A stretch of 11,274 nt of DNA, taken from assembly GCA_014858325.1 (NCBI GenBank), contig RKCM01000181.1:1-11274 (forward strand), in the 5' to 3' direction. The first letter of the stretch is position 1. Every line of letters begins with the position of its first letter. This DNA comes from Oscillospiraceae bacterium (GTDB taxonomy: Bacteria > Bacillota > Clostridia > Oscillospirales > Ruminococcaceae). Below the pieces are notes generated by a model, which worked only from the letters and a program-made list of their open reading frames with translations, ran no database searches and was not told the origin of the DNA. Positions 1 to 5,033 of this stretch are shown in pieces. Position numbers and translations under genes: made by a program.

Positions 1-178
1 TGGCAGGCAGCAGCAGGCTCCAGACACTGGCCGCCAGCATGATGCCCGCCGCCATGCCGCAGAGCATCCGCCGGGTGCGCGCTTCGGCGGGCTGCCGCAG
101 CAAAAACACTCCAGCCGCCCCCACCGTGGTGCAAAGCGCCGGCAGCCCCAGCGCCAGCGCAAGGATCCATCCTCTCAC
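1..178 (-). CDS. ZIP-family divalent metal transporter, N-terminal part (cut by window edge)
   Basis: Only the first 59 codons are present; the gene runs off the left edge. The start is a GTG at 178-176, chosen because GGAGG lies 8 nt upstream and because the ATG two bases before it is followed directly by TGA in its own frame. Residues 4-27 form a hydrophobic segment (transmembrane helix 1). Residues 41-59 read GMAAGIMLAASVWSLLLPA, a sequence very typical of helix 2 of bacterial GufA/ZupT-like ZIP transporters, which move zinc or other divalent metals into the cytoplasm across the plasma membrane. The short basic loop between them (R34, R36, R37) fits the usual topology. The metal-binding helices 4 and 5 are outside the window, so substrate cannot be judged. 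The gene is separated from queT by a strong terminator at 231-270 and probably has its own promoter in the short gap, although I cannot point to one. Family assignment rests on the helix 2 motif only. Confidence 0.7.
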   Translation of the reverse strand, partial: MRGWILALALGLPALCTTVGAAGVFLLRQPAEARTRRMLCGMAAGIMLAASVWSLLLPA

Positions 179-230
179 ATCGCATTCCTCCTTCCCGCCG
201 ATGTATGCAAAGCGGCGGCCAAACGTGCAA

Positions 231-270
231 AAAGACCGTCCGCCGGGTTTTGGCCCAGCAGACGGTCTTT
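231..270 (-). terminator. Rho-independent terminator downstream of queT
   Basis: Read on the minus strand, positions 270-254 pair with 247-231 in a 17-bp stem that includes two G-U pairs, closed by a 6-nt CCAAAA loop. The descending strand ends in GGTCTTT followed by TTGC, giving a five-T run. The flanking AAA/TTT makes it partly symmetric, so it could also stop transcription from the other strand. It separates queT from the ZIP transporter gene. Confidence 0.8.
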
Positions 271-301
271 GTCTTTTTGTTCGGTTTTCTGCCGCATTCT
301 G

Positions 302-369
302 CCGAGGGCCGAGCAACCAGAAATCGCCCTCGGGGGTGCGGTTCGCCCGCCGCCTGCTCGATCAGGCGG
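302..369 (-). other. Two GC-rich hairpins in the queT 3' trailer
   Basis: The 216-nt gap between queT and the ZIP gene contains no supported reading frame. Besides the terminator it holds two hairpins. One is 350-356 with 363-369 (CCGCCTG/CAGGCGG, 6-nt loop). The other is 302-309 with 326-333 (CCGAGGGC/GCCCTCGG, 16-nt loop). Neither is followed by a T tract, so they are not simple terminators. They may stabilise the 3' end or be remnants of an intergenic repeat. Confidence 0.5.
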
Positions 370-394
370 GCCGGACGTGCGGCAGGGAGTTTCT

Positions 395-919
395 TCATTC
401 GCCGACGAAGATCTTGCGCAGCGCGGCGTTGGATTCGATGATCTTCACCAGCAGCACGCCCAGAACGGTGCAGCTGATGAGCTCGCCCACGCCCACGGAG
501 ATGCCGTTGGTGATGCAGGCCAGCCAGAGCGGAGCGGAGGAGGTGGGGTCCGGGAACAGGACGGCGATCTCGATGCCGATGATGACGGCATTGAACACCA
601 CCGGGGGCAGCGAGGCCGGGATGGCAAGGCCCTTGACGCGGACCTTTGCCAGCTTATAGGTCACCAGGCAGGCCAGCAGGGTGGCCAGGGTGCCGAAGAT
701 CACATCCACGATGGTGGAGCCCAGCAGGTTTGCCAAAAAGCAGCCCAGCACCACGCCGGCAATGTACTCGGCGCCAAACACGGGCAGCAGGCAGAGGGCC
801 TCGGCCACGCGCACCTGCACCGCCCCGTAGGAGAGCGGCTGCAGCGCCATGCAGAGCACCACGTAAATGGCTGCGACGACGGCGCAGCGGGCCAGTTTGC
901 GGACAGAAAGGTTCTTCAT
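395..919 (-). CDS. queT: QueT family queuosine-precursor transporter (ECF S-component)
   Basis: A 174-residue integral membrane protein of the QueT family, predicted to bind a queuosine precursor (preQ1 or preQ0) outside the cell and pass it in with an ECF energizing module (two ATPases plus EcfT) encoded elsewhere. Hydrophobic segments lie at about residues 11-27, 41-62, 68-88, 97-122 and 131-161, which fits the five or six helices usual for S-components. The stretch YGAVQVRVAEAL at 31-42 is the typical QueT signature. The start ATG at 919-917 has GGAG at 929-926, six nt upstream, and that ribosome site is part of the preQ1-III riboswitch just ahead of the gene. This supports preQ1-responsive translation control. 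The gene is a single-gene transcript between its own promoter (1070-1098) and a terminator (231-270). No ECF ATPase or EcfT gene is nearby. Length and motifs are normal for the family. Confidence 0.92.
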   Translation of the reverse strand: MKNLSVRKLARCAVVAAIYVVLCMALQPLSYGAVQVRVAEALCLLPVFGAEYIAGVVLGCFLANLLGSTIVDVIFGTLATLLACLVTYKLAKVRVKGLAIPASLPPVVFNAVIIGIEIAVLFPDPTSSAPLWLACITNGISVGVGELISCTVLGVLLVKIIESNAALRKIFVGE

Positions 920-925
920 AACATT

Positions 926-1030
926 CTCCGGCGGAATGAATTTTGACCGCGCAGGGACCGCCAGTTCCTGCGGGTTTGGCCCGGCGCGGTTCGAGGCACG
1001 CCGGGGAGCCTAAAATCCTAAGTTGCTCTT
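926..1030 (-). promoter_or_regulatory. preQ1-III (class III) riboswitch controlling queT
   Basis: The leader matches, from memory, the class III preQ1 riboswitch known from Faecalibacterium queT genes. Elements seen on the minus strand: a short outer stem GAGC 1028-1025 with GCTC 1009-1006; the loop sequence ACTTAGGATTTTAG at 1023-1010; P3 at 1005-997 with 988-980 (9 bp, one G-U); the linker GCCAAACCC at 980-972; and P4 at 972-967 with 955-950. The P4 loop holds CTGGCGG (964-958), which can pair over 7 bp (one G-U) with CCGCCGG at 934-928, and so mask the GGAG ribosome site of queT at 929-926. ATTTT 1016-1012 is also complementary to AAAAT 944-940, possibly part of the pseudoknot. Ligand binding should favour the masked, translation-off state. 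Class and target gene agree; no search was run. Confidence 0.9.
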
Positions 1031-1045
1031 TTGGATGCTTGGGGT

Positions 1046-1060
1046 TGCGCAAAAAGCGCA
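1046..1060 (-). other. Small hairpin at the 5' end of the queT leader
   Basis: TGCGC at 1060-1056 and GCGCA at 1050-1046 form a 5-bp stem with a TTTTT loop on the minus strand. It begins only a few bases after the predicted transcription start (about 1063) and ends before the riboswitch aptamer. It may protect the 5' end of the transcript; no known element is implied. Confidence 0.4.
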
Positions 1061-1069
1061 GCAAAAGGG

Positions 1070-1098
1070 ATTATAGCATATTTTCGACTGGATTGCAA
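1070..1098 (-). promoter_or_regulatory. Sigma-A promoter of queT
   Basis: On the minus strand the -35 TTGCAA (1098-1093) and a perfect -10 TATAAT (1075-1070) are 17 bp apart. Transcription should begin near 1063, giving a leader of about 143 nt that contains the riboswitch. The -35 box lies only 3 bp beyond the T run of the degV terminator. Confidence 0.85.
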
Positions 1099-1100
1099 CC

Positions 1101-1130
1101 AAAAACAGCCGCTGCATTCGGCAGCGGCTG
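1101..1130 (-). terminator. Rho-independent terminator after degV
   Basis: On the minus strand CAGCCGCTGC (1130-1121) and GCAGCGGCTG (1115-1106) make a perfect 10-bp stem with a 5-nt CGAAT loop, followed by TTTTT (1105-1101). It begins 25 bp after the degV stop codon and closes the pdxK-trmL-degV operon. Confidence 0.9.
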
Positions 1131-1155
1131 CTCCAACGGCTTCTTTTCCGGCGTC

Positions 1156-2028
1156 TCACCCTCTGGGGTGGCCCACATACACCAGCGCGATGGTATCGGG
1201 GCCGGTGTTGGCGGACACCACGCCGCCCAGCGTAAAGGTGATGAGCGGGGCCTTGCCGAAGGCTTTCCGGCAGGCCTTTTCCAGCTCGGCGGCCTGGGGG
1301 ATGTTGGTGTGGCCGATCATATAATCAAAGTCCTCCACATCCCCTGCCCGCTTTTTGCACAGCTCGATCATGGCGGGCACCACCTTGTCGTCGCCGCGCA
1401 CCTTACCCTCCACCTTGGTCTTGCCGTCGATGAGGGTGATGATGGGGCGAATGCCCATCAGCTCGCCCATGACGGCGGCGGCGGCGGAGATGCGGCCGCT
1501 CTTCTTCATCTGCTTGAGGCTGTAGGGTCCCAGAATGACCTCCATACGGTCCATTTTGTCCTCAAACTCGTGGATCACATGGGCGATCTCCGCGCCGTTG
1601 CGCAGCTTGCGGGCCATCTCGCACAGATACCAGCCAAACACCATGGAGTAGGTGTGAGGGTCAACGAGGTGGATGCGCAGGTGGTGCTCCGGCCGCTCCT
1701 CCCGCAGCATCCCCTGCGCCATCACGGCGTTGTTGTAGGTGGAGGAGCCGGATTTATTGATGGGCACATGGATGACGTCGGTGTAGCCCTCATCCACATA
1801 CTGGCAATATTTTTCGCAGAACTGGAGGGGGGTGATGGCGGCGGTGGAGGGGATGCCCTTCGCCTGCCGCATCTTCTCGTAAAACTCGATGTTGGTGCAG
1901 CTCTCCCGCTCCACGTAGTCCACATCGTCCAGCAGGATGTGGAAGCCCATGATGTCGATGCCGTATTTCTCGGCCAGCTCCTGCGGGATATCGCAGGAGG
2001 AATCGGTCAAAATTGCGATCTTGCTCAT
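1156..2028 (-). CDS. DegV family fatty-acid-binding protein
   Basis: A 290-residue cytoplasmic protein of the DegV (FakB-like) family. Members bind a single fatty acid; FakB members present it to the kinase FakA so that exogenous fatty acids enter phospholipid synthesis. Seen here: ILTDSSCDIP at 6-15 (N-terminal DegV motif), STAAITP at 61-67 and KSGSSTYNNA at 92-101 (positions that line the lipid head-group site in the family), VDPHTYSMVFGW at 122-133, KKSGRIS at 175-181, GIRPIITLIDGKT at 192-204, and GGVVSANTGPDTIALVYVG near the C terminus. Start: ATG at 2028-2026 with GAGG five nt upstream. An in-frame ATG further upstream would run into trmL and lacks the conserved N terminus. The gene begins 7 nt after trmL and ends in the terminator at 1101-1130. 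The FakA kinase partner is not in the window, so the acid bound and the exact role are unknown. Confidence 0.9.
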   Translation of the reverse strand: MSKIAILTDSSCDIPQELAEKYGIDIMGFHILLDDVDYVERESCTNIEFYEKMRQAKGIPSTAAITPLQFCEKYCQYVDEGYTDVIHVPINKSGSSTYNNAVMAQGMLREERPEHHLRIHLVDPHTYSMVFGWYLCEMARKLRNGAEIAHVIHEFEDKMDRMEVILGPYSLKQMKKSGRISAAAAVMGELMGIRPIITLIDGKTKVEGKVRGDDKVVPAMIELCKKRAGDVEDFDYMIGHTNIPQAAELEKACRKAFGKAPLITFTLGGVVSANTGPDTIALVYVGHPRG

Positions 2029-2035
2029 AGTGTCC

Positions 2036-2548
2036 TCATTTCCATTCATAGTCACGCAGATGGCCGTGGTCCAGCAGCTCGGGGAAATCCCACTGGCGGA
2101 GGGCCTCATACACCCCCACCGCCACGCTGTTGGAAAGGTTCAGGCTGCGGCAGCTGTCCCGCATGGGCATCCGCACACAGTGGTCCTGGTTTTGGGCCAG
2201 CAATGCTTCCGGTAGGCCCGCGTCCTCCCGGCCAAAGACCAGATACGCGCCGTCCGGGTAGGCCACATCGGTGTAACGCTGGGGCGCTTTGGTCGTAAAA
2301 TAGTAGTAGGGGCCTTCGTTTTTGGCAAAAAAGTCGTCCAGACCATCGTAGTAGTGGATATCCAGATAATGCCAGTAATCCAGCCCGGCGTGCTTGAGCT
2401 TTTTATCGTCGATGGCAAAGCCCATGGGCCCCACCAGATGCAGCCGACAGGCCGTGCAGGCGCAGGTGCGGGCCACGTTGCCGGTGTTCTGGGGGATGCG
2501 GGGCTCCACCAGCACGATGTTCAGCGTCGGTTTGTGGTTTGGTTCCAT
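2036..2548 (-). CDS. trmL: tRNA (cytidine(34)-2'-O)-methyltransferase TrmL
   Basis: A 170-residue SpoU/TrmD-superfamily (SPOUT) methyltransferase. TrmL transfers a methyl group from S-adenosylmethionine to the 2'-O of the wobble base (C34 or cmnm5U34) of tRNA-Leu isoacceptors, in the cytoplasm, as a dimer. Signatures seen: NIVLVEPRIPQNTGNVART at 10-28 (motif 1, with the conserved N21 and R27), LVFGREDAGLP at 103-113 (motif 2) and RSLNLSNSVAVGVYEAL at 134-150 (motif 3), which together build the deep trefoil knot that holds the cofactor. The length is that of the short, single-domain TrmL type with no extra RNA-binding domain. Start ATG at 2548 has a purine-rich GGCAGG just upstream. It begins 12 nt after the pyridoxal kinase stop and ends 7 nt before degV, so the three genes form one operon. 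The grouping with vitamin and lipid genes looks like a housekeeping cluster, not a functional pathway. Confidence 0.92.
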   Translation of the reverse strand: MEPNHKPTLNIVLVEPRIPQNTGNVARTCACTACRLHLVGPMGFAIDDKKLKHAGLDYWHYLDIHYYDGLDDFFAKNEGPYYYFTTKAPQRYTDVAYPDGAYLVFGREDAGLPEALLAQNQDHCVRMPMRDSCRSLNLSNSVAVGVYEALRQWDFPELLDHGHLRDYEWK

Positions 2549-2560
2549 CCTGCCGCCCCC

Positions 2561-3394
2561 TTACCAGCCCTGCTGCGGGCAAAGCCGGGGCAGCAGCGGC
2601 TCAAACCAGACGCCAAAGCGGGTGTCCTGCCCGGCGGGCGTCTTCTGGATGGCCAGCGAGACGAACTCCGCCGCGTTGTCCGCTGCGGCGCTGAGGGCGT
2701 TGCCCTGAATGAGCGAGCCGATGAGCACCGCACCGTAAAGGTCCCCGGTACCGGGGAAGCTGCGGTCGATGTGCAGCTTTTTGATCACGAACCGCTCGCG
2801 GCCCGCGCCCGCGCAGCCGATGTACTTGCCCAGTGGCACCCCCGTGACGATGGCACCGGGGCAAAGCGTCGTCAGCTCGTCGGCCAGGGCCTGGGCCGCC
2901 GCCTCGTCGTAGGCCGTGGGCAGGGCCTGCTTTTCCAGCAGCAGCCCGGCCTCGGTGGCATTGGGCAGGATGAGGTCGGCCCGGCGGCAGAGCGCCCGCA
3001 TCCGGGCAATGAGCTCCGGCGTTACGGAGGCGTAGGCTTTGCCGTTATCCCCCATCACCGGGTCCACCACCTTGTGTGCGCCCGGCCACAGGTCAAAGGC
3101 CTTTTCGGCCAGAGCCACCTGCGCCTCACCGCCCAGGTAGCCCGTGTAGATGCAATCAAAGCTCAGCCCCAGCTCCCGGTAGTGGTCCAGCGCCGCCAGA
3201 CCGTAGCCGCAGCCATCCAGCCGGGCCGGGGTGCCCAGGCCCCCCGTATGGGTGGAGAGCACCACCGTGGGCAACGCCACGGGCTGCACGCCCATGACCG
3301 ACAGCACCGGCAGGATGACCGCCAGGCTGCAGCGGCCCACGCCGGAAAGATCGTGGATGCAGAGCACTTTTTTCGGTTCCGTCAATTTCAGCAA
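2561..3394 (-). CDS. pdxK: Pyridoxal/pyridoxamine kinase (PdxK/PdxY type)
   Basis: A ribokinase-superfamily kinase that phosphorylates pyridoxal, pyridoxine or pyridoxamine with ATP in the vitamin B6 salvage pathway. With the chosen start it has 277 residues, usual for the family. Seen: KKVLCIHDLSGVGRCSL at 8-24 (N-terminal substrate region), STHTGG at 47-52, DPVMGDNGK at 111-119, PNATEA at 144-149 and GTGDLYGAVL at 215-224, which holds the anion hole and the presumed catalytic Asp218. Start: I chose TTG at 3394-3392 because AAGGAGG sits at 3410-3404, nine nt upstream. The alternative GTG at 3427 has no ribosome site and would add an Arg-rich tail not seen in the family. It is the first gene of the operon with trmL and degV, read from the divergent promoter near 3465. 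Whether PdxK or PdxY is the better name cannot be decided from sequence alone. Confidence 0.88.
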   Translation of the reverse strand: MLKLTEPKKVLCIHDLSGVGRCSLAVILPVLSVMGVQPVALPTVVLSTHTGGLGTPARLDGCGYGLAALDHYRELGLSFDCIYTGYLGGEAQVALAEKAFDLWPGAHKVVDPVMGDNGKAYASVTPELIARMRALCRRADLILPNATEAGLLLEKQALPTAYDEAAAQALADELTTLCPGAIVTGVPLGKYIGCAGAGRERFVIKKLHIDRSFPGTGDLYGAVLIGSLIQGNALSAAADNAAEFVSLAIQKTPAGQDTRFGVWFEPLLPRLCPQQGW

Positions 3395-3403
3395 AAAAAG
3401 CAG

Positions 3404-3410
3404 CCTCCTT
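3404..3410 (-). promoter_or_regulatory. Ribosome binding site that fixes the TTG start of the B6 kinase
   Basis: AAGGAGG on the minus strand, nine nt upstream of TTG 3394-3392. It lies inside the longer reading frame from the GTG at 3427, which argues for the internal TTG start. Confidence 0.7.
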
Positions 3411-3464
3411 CGCAGAATGCGCCGCACCCGGCAAAGCAGAGCCGGATTTTTCAGCGTATCATAA

Positions 3465-3493
3465 AGTATACCACATTTTTGCGCGCAAAAAAA
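3465..3493 (-). promoter_or_regulatory. Leftward arm of divergent promoter (B6 kinase-trmL-degV operon)
   Basis: On the minus strand the -10 TATACT (3470-3465) is preceded by TGG, giving an extended -10 (TGn). The -35 region at 3493-3488 is a plain T run and is weak, so the extended -10 probably carries recognition. Transcription would start near 3458, about 64 nt before the TTG start. Confidence 0.55.
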
Positions 3494-3502
3494 GCGTATA
3501 GT
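3474..3502 (+). promoter_or_regulatory. Rightward arm of divergent promoter (small protein gene)
   Basis: The -10 TATAGT at 3497-3502 has a weak T-rich -35 region at about 3474-3480. It mirrors the leftward -10: both begin 13.5 bp from the centre of the palindrome TTTTTGCGCGCAAAAA (3476-3491). Transcription would start near 3509, about 60 nt before the ATG at 3570. Confidence 0.45.
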
Positions 3503-3569
3503 GGATTCTTTGTTGGAAATACTAGGGCCATCGCCAAAAAAATTTCAAGATCAGAGAGGAGAATCCCCC

Positions 3570-3782
3570 ATGAAACAGTCCTGTCCCGTCTCTTCCGCCG
3601 CCCCCATGCTGCTGGGTATGGCCGCCGGAGCCGCTCTGGGTGCCGCAGGCGCGCTTGCCGCCACTCAGGAACAGCGCCAAATGAAGCGCACCGCCCGCAA
3701 GCTGGCCAAGGGGGCCGAGCACGCCATCTGCCAGCTGGACCAGCTGGTGGATGATTTTGTGGAAAAGCACATGGAGGGCTGA
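3570..3782 (+). CDS. Small protein with one Gly/Ala-rich membrane-like segment, function unknown
   Basis: A 70-residue protein that I do not recognise by name. The start ATG has GAGGAG at 3556-3561, eight nt upstream; an in-frame ATG at 3501 overlaps the -10 box and has no ribosome site. Residues 11-31 (APMLLGMAAGAALGAAGALAA) form a single small-residue hydrophobic helix. They are followed by a basic stretch with QEQRQMKRTARKLAKG at 33-48 and then a helical part with LDQLVDDFVEKHME near the C terminus. This layout resembles small YtxH-like or general-stress surface-associated proteins, with one Gly-zipper helix and a charged helical tail, but there is no diagnostic motif. It stands alone on the plus strand between the divergent promoter and two terminator-like hairpins, so it is expressed as a single gene. 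Codon use is like the neighbours. It is probably a real gene because of its ribosome site, promoter and terminators. Confidence 0.7.
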   Translation: MKQSCPVSSAAPMLLGMAAGAALGAAGALAATQEQRQMKRTARKLAKGAEHAICQLDQLVDDFVEKHMEG

Positions 3783-3799
3783 CAGCCCGCACAAACAGC

Positions 3800-3835
3800 G
3801 GCCCCCGCCGAGAGAACGCACTCCCGGCGGGGGCC
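3800..3835 (+). terminator. GC-rich hairpin after the small protein gene
   Basis: GGCCCCCGCCG (3800-3810) pairs with CGGCGGGGGCC (3825-3835) in a perfect 11-bp stem, with a 14-nt loop. AACA/TGTT outside could extend it past a 2-nt bulge. The downstream TGTTGTCTGTTGG is only moderately T-rich, so this may be a weak terminator or a 3' stabiliser. Confidence 0.6.
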
Positions 3836-3848
3836 TGTTGTCTGTTGG

Positions 3849-3880
3849 GCAGCTTCTGCTCCGCATGGAAGAGAAGCTGC
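3849..3880 (+). terminator. Second terminator-like hairpin after the small protein gene
   Basis: GCAGCTTCT (3849-3857) pairs with AGAAGCTGC (3872-3880), 9 bp with a 14-nt loop, followed by GCTTTTCCGTTT. It backs up the hairpin at 3800-3835 and protects against reading into the opposing tRNA unit. Confidence 0.6.
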
Positions 3881-3927
3881 GCTTTTCCGTTTGATAACAA
3901 GTTATAGATTGACAGGGGGGATGTATA

Positions 3928-3968
3928 GACAAAAAGAAAAGCAGCAGCGTAACCATTGCGCTGCTGCT
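3928..3968 (-). terminator. Rho-independent terminator of the tRNA unit
   Basis: On the minus strand AGCAGCAGCG (3968-3959) and CGCTGCTGCT (3949-3940) form a perfect 10-bp stem with a 9-nt loop, followed by TTTCTTTTTGTC. It begins five bases after the 3' end of tRNA-Ala. Confidence 0.85.
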
Positions 3969-3973
3969 AAAAG

Positions 3974-4046
3974 TGGACCTAGAGGGATTCGAACCCTTGA
4001 CCTCTCGGATGCGAACCGAACGCTCTCCCAACTGAGCTATAGGCCC
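3974..4046 (-). tRNA. tRNA-Ala (anticodon CGC)
   Basis: A 73-nt cloverleaf ending at A73, with no encoded CCA (the next bases are CTT). Acceptor GGGCCTA/TAGGTCC contains the G3-U70 pair that identifies alanine tRNA. The D stem is GCTC/GAGC, the anticodon stem TTCGG/CCGAG, and the loop TTCGCAT gives anticodon CGC (4013-4011), reading the GCG codon. The T arm is AAGGG/CCCTC around TTCGAAT, with an A-C mismatch at 49-65. It is the second gene of the tRNA unit, followed at once by a terminator. Confidence 0.92.
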
Positions 4047-4051
4047 ATAGA

Positions 4052-4099
4052 AACAATCCGAGCTCCCTCTTCCTTTCGGAAGCGACAGCTCGGACTGTT
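4052..4099 (-). other. Long hairpin in the spacer between tRNA-Pro and tRNA-Ala
   Basis: On the minus strand 4099-4087 pairs with 4064-4052 in a 13-bp stem with one G-U, and the loop holds an inner stem CTTCC/GGAAG (4082-4078 with 4073-4069). TTGTTTC follows. The hairpin fills almost the whole 58-nt spacer. It could be an attenuating terminator or a processing signal. Confidence 0.6.
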
Positions 4100-4104
4100 G
4101 CATT

Positions 4105-4182
4105 TGGTCCGAGTGGCGAGAATCGAACTCACGGCCTCTTGAACCCCATTCAAGCGCGCTACCAAAACTGCGCTACACCCGG
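4105..4182 (-). tRNA. tRNA-Pro (anticodon GGG)
   Basis: A 78-nt cloverleaf with encoded CCA. Acceptor CCGGGTG/CACTCGG with A73 and G72 gives the proline identity elements. The D stem is GCGC/GCGC around a 10-nt loop, the anticodon stem CTTGA/TCAAG, and the loop ATGGGGT gives anticodon GGG (4147-4145), reading CCC and CCU. The T arm GTGAG/CTCGC is normal apart from a G-C-rich closure. It is the first gene of a unit with tRNA-Ala, read from the consensus promoter at 4219-4247. Confidence 0.92.
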
Positions 4183-4191
4183 ATATTTCGT

Positions 4192-4210
4192 TGTGAGCTT
4201 GTCGCTCACA
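4192..4210 (-). other. Leader hairpin before tRNA-Pro
   Basis: TGTGAGC (4210-4204) and GCTCACA (4198-4192) form a 7-bp stem around GACAA on the minus strand, right at the predicted transcript start and 9 nt before the mature tRNA end. It lacks a T tract, so it is not a terminator for comF. It probably shapes the 5' leader that RNase P removes. Confidence 0.5.
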
Positions 4211-4218
4211 GCTCATTT

Positions 4219-4247
4219 AGTATACCCGAGGAAGGCCGTTTTGTCAA
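4219..4247 (-). promoter_or_regulatory. Consensus sigma-A promoter of the tRNA unit
   Basis: TTGACA (4247-4242) and TATACT (4224-4219), 17 bp apart on the minus strand, with transcription starting near 4212. The AAAAAATTTGAAAAAAG stretch just upstream (about 4248-4265), inside the end of comF, could act as an UP-like element. This is the strongest promoter in the window, as expected for tRNA. Confidence 0.9.
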
Positions 4248-4256
4248 GCGCTTTTT

Positions 4257-5033
4257 TCAAATTTTTTCAAGTTCTTCTTCGTCGTTTTCGGCGGTCTCGT
4301 CGATGGACATTTCGCGCTTCGGTGGTGCGTCAAATTCCACCGTGGCAAGGGCCGCTGCAAAGACGCTTTCGGCTCCGGCGGCCAGCAGCGCCTGGGTGCA
4401 GGCGGCGGCAGTGGCCCCGGTGGTGATGACGTCGTCCACCAGCAGCACCCGCTTGCCCTCCACCTGCGCCGGGTCGGCGGCAAACACGCCCGCCACGTTG
4501 GCCATCCGCTCATCGAGGGAGAGCCCGGCCTGCCGCTTCTTGTGCCGGGTCCGGCGGAGCGCATGGGGCAGCAGGGGCACCCCCAGCGCCTCGGCCAGAG
4601 GCCGGGCCAGCCGTTCGGGCACATTGTACCCTCTCGCCCGGCCGGAGGCAGGCACCGGCACGATGCAGTCGTACCCCAGCGCGCCTCCGCTCACCGGGGT
4701 GGAGCGGGGCTCCATGCCGCAAAGCGTTTTCTCGCTGCCAAACAGCAGGCGGGGCAGCTCCAGCCCCAGCTCGTCGGCGGTCCAGGGCTCTCCGTTGTAT
4801 TTGGCGCGGAGGATGGCCCCGCGCACCCGGCCCTCGTAGCGGTAGGGCGCGGCTGCCCCCTGCAAGCGGCCAAGGTAATGTTTGGCCGGGTCCAGCCGCA
4901 TCCCGGGCCTGCGGCGGAGGTCTTCCAGCTCCGGCGCGCAGTCCGGGCAGGCGAGCACGCGGCCCAGCACCCGCCCGCAGAAGGGACAGCGGCGCGGGTA
5001 GACCAGCAGCCGCAGCGAACGCAGCGGCCCCAT
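4257..5033 (-). CDS. comF: ComF family phosphoribosyltransferase-like protein
   Basis: A 258-residue ComF/GntX-type protein. B. subtilis ComFC belongs to this family and is needed for DNA uptake in competence, acting in the cytoplasm with the helicase ComFA; the biochemical role is still debated. Seen: a zinc-ribbon with CPFC at 16-19 and CPDC at 29-32, IVPVP at 124-128 followed by the typical RGYN at 134-137, a basic RRTRHKKRQ stretch at 160-168, and the PRPP-binding motif VLLVDDVITTGAT at 196-208 with Asp200 and Asp201. The C terminus is an acidic tail (DETAENDEEELE). Start: ATG 5033-5031 shares its A with the TGA stop of the upstream S-layer-homology gene, with AAGGA four nt before, so translation is probably coupled. 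A longer open frame upstream lies inside that gene and is a shadow. No comFA or other competence gene is present. The stop is 10 nt before the tRNA promoter. Confidence 0.88.
   Translation of the reverse strand: MGPLRSLRLLVYPRRCPFCGRVLGRVLACPDCAPELEDLRRRPGMRLDPAKHYLGRLQGAAAPYRYEGRVRGAILRAKYNGEPWTADELGLELPRLLFGSEKTLCGMEPRSTPVSGGALGYDCIVPVPASGRARGYNVPERLARPLAEALGVPLLPHALRRTRHKKRQAGLSLDERMANVAGVFAADPAQVEGKRVLLVDDVITTGATAAACTQALLAAGAESVFAAALATVEFDAPPKREMSIDETAENDEEELEKI

Noticed and set aside
2029..2109. Longer DegV start at 2109
   Set aside because: It overlaps trmL and adds residues before the conserved SKIAILTDSS N terminus; the ATG at 2028 has GAGG correctly placed.
943..2298. Plus-strand open frame of 451 codons across queT leader, degV and trmL
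   Set aside because: Antisense shadow of the DegV and TrmL genes; no family motif and no start signal.
3501..3569. Upstream ATG of the small protein at 3501
   Set aside because: It overlaps the -10 box and has no ribosome site, whereas ATG 3570 has GAGGAG eight nt before it.
2354..3754. Plus-strand open frame of 466 codons opposite trmL and the B6 kinase
   Set aside because: Antisense shadow; it would also run through the divergent promoter and into the small gene in another frame.
3522..4103. Minus-strand frame containing AQLGERSVRIREVKGS
   Set aside because: This peptide is a translated tRNA sequence, a well-known annotation artefact; it lies on tRNA-Ala.
3891..4142. Plus-strand frame with GIRTLDLSDANRT
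   Set aside because: Antisense translation of the two tRNA genes, another common artefact.
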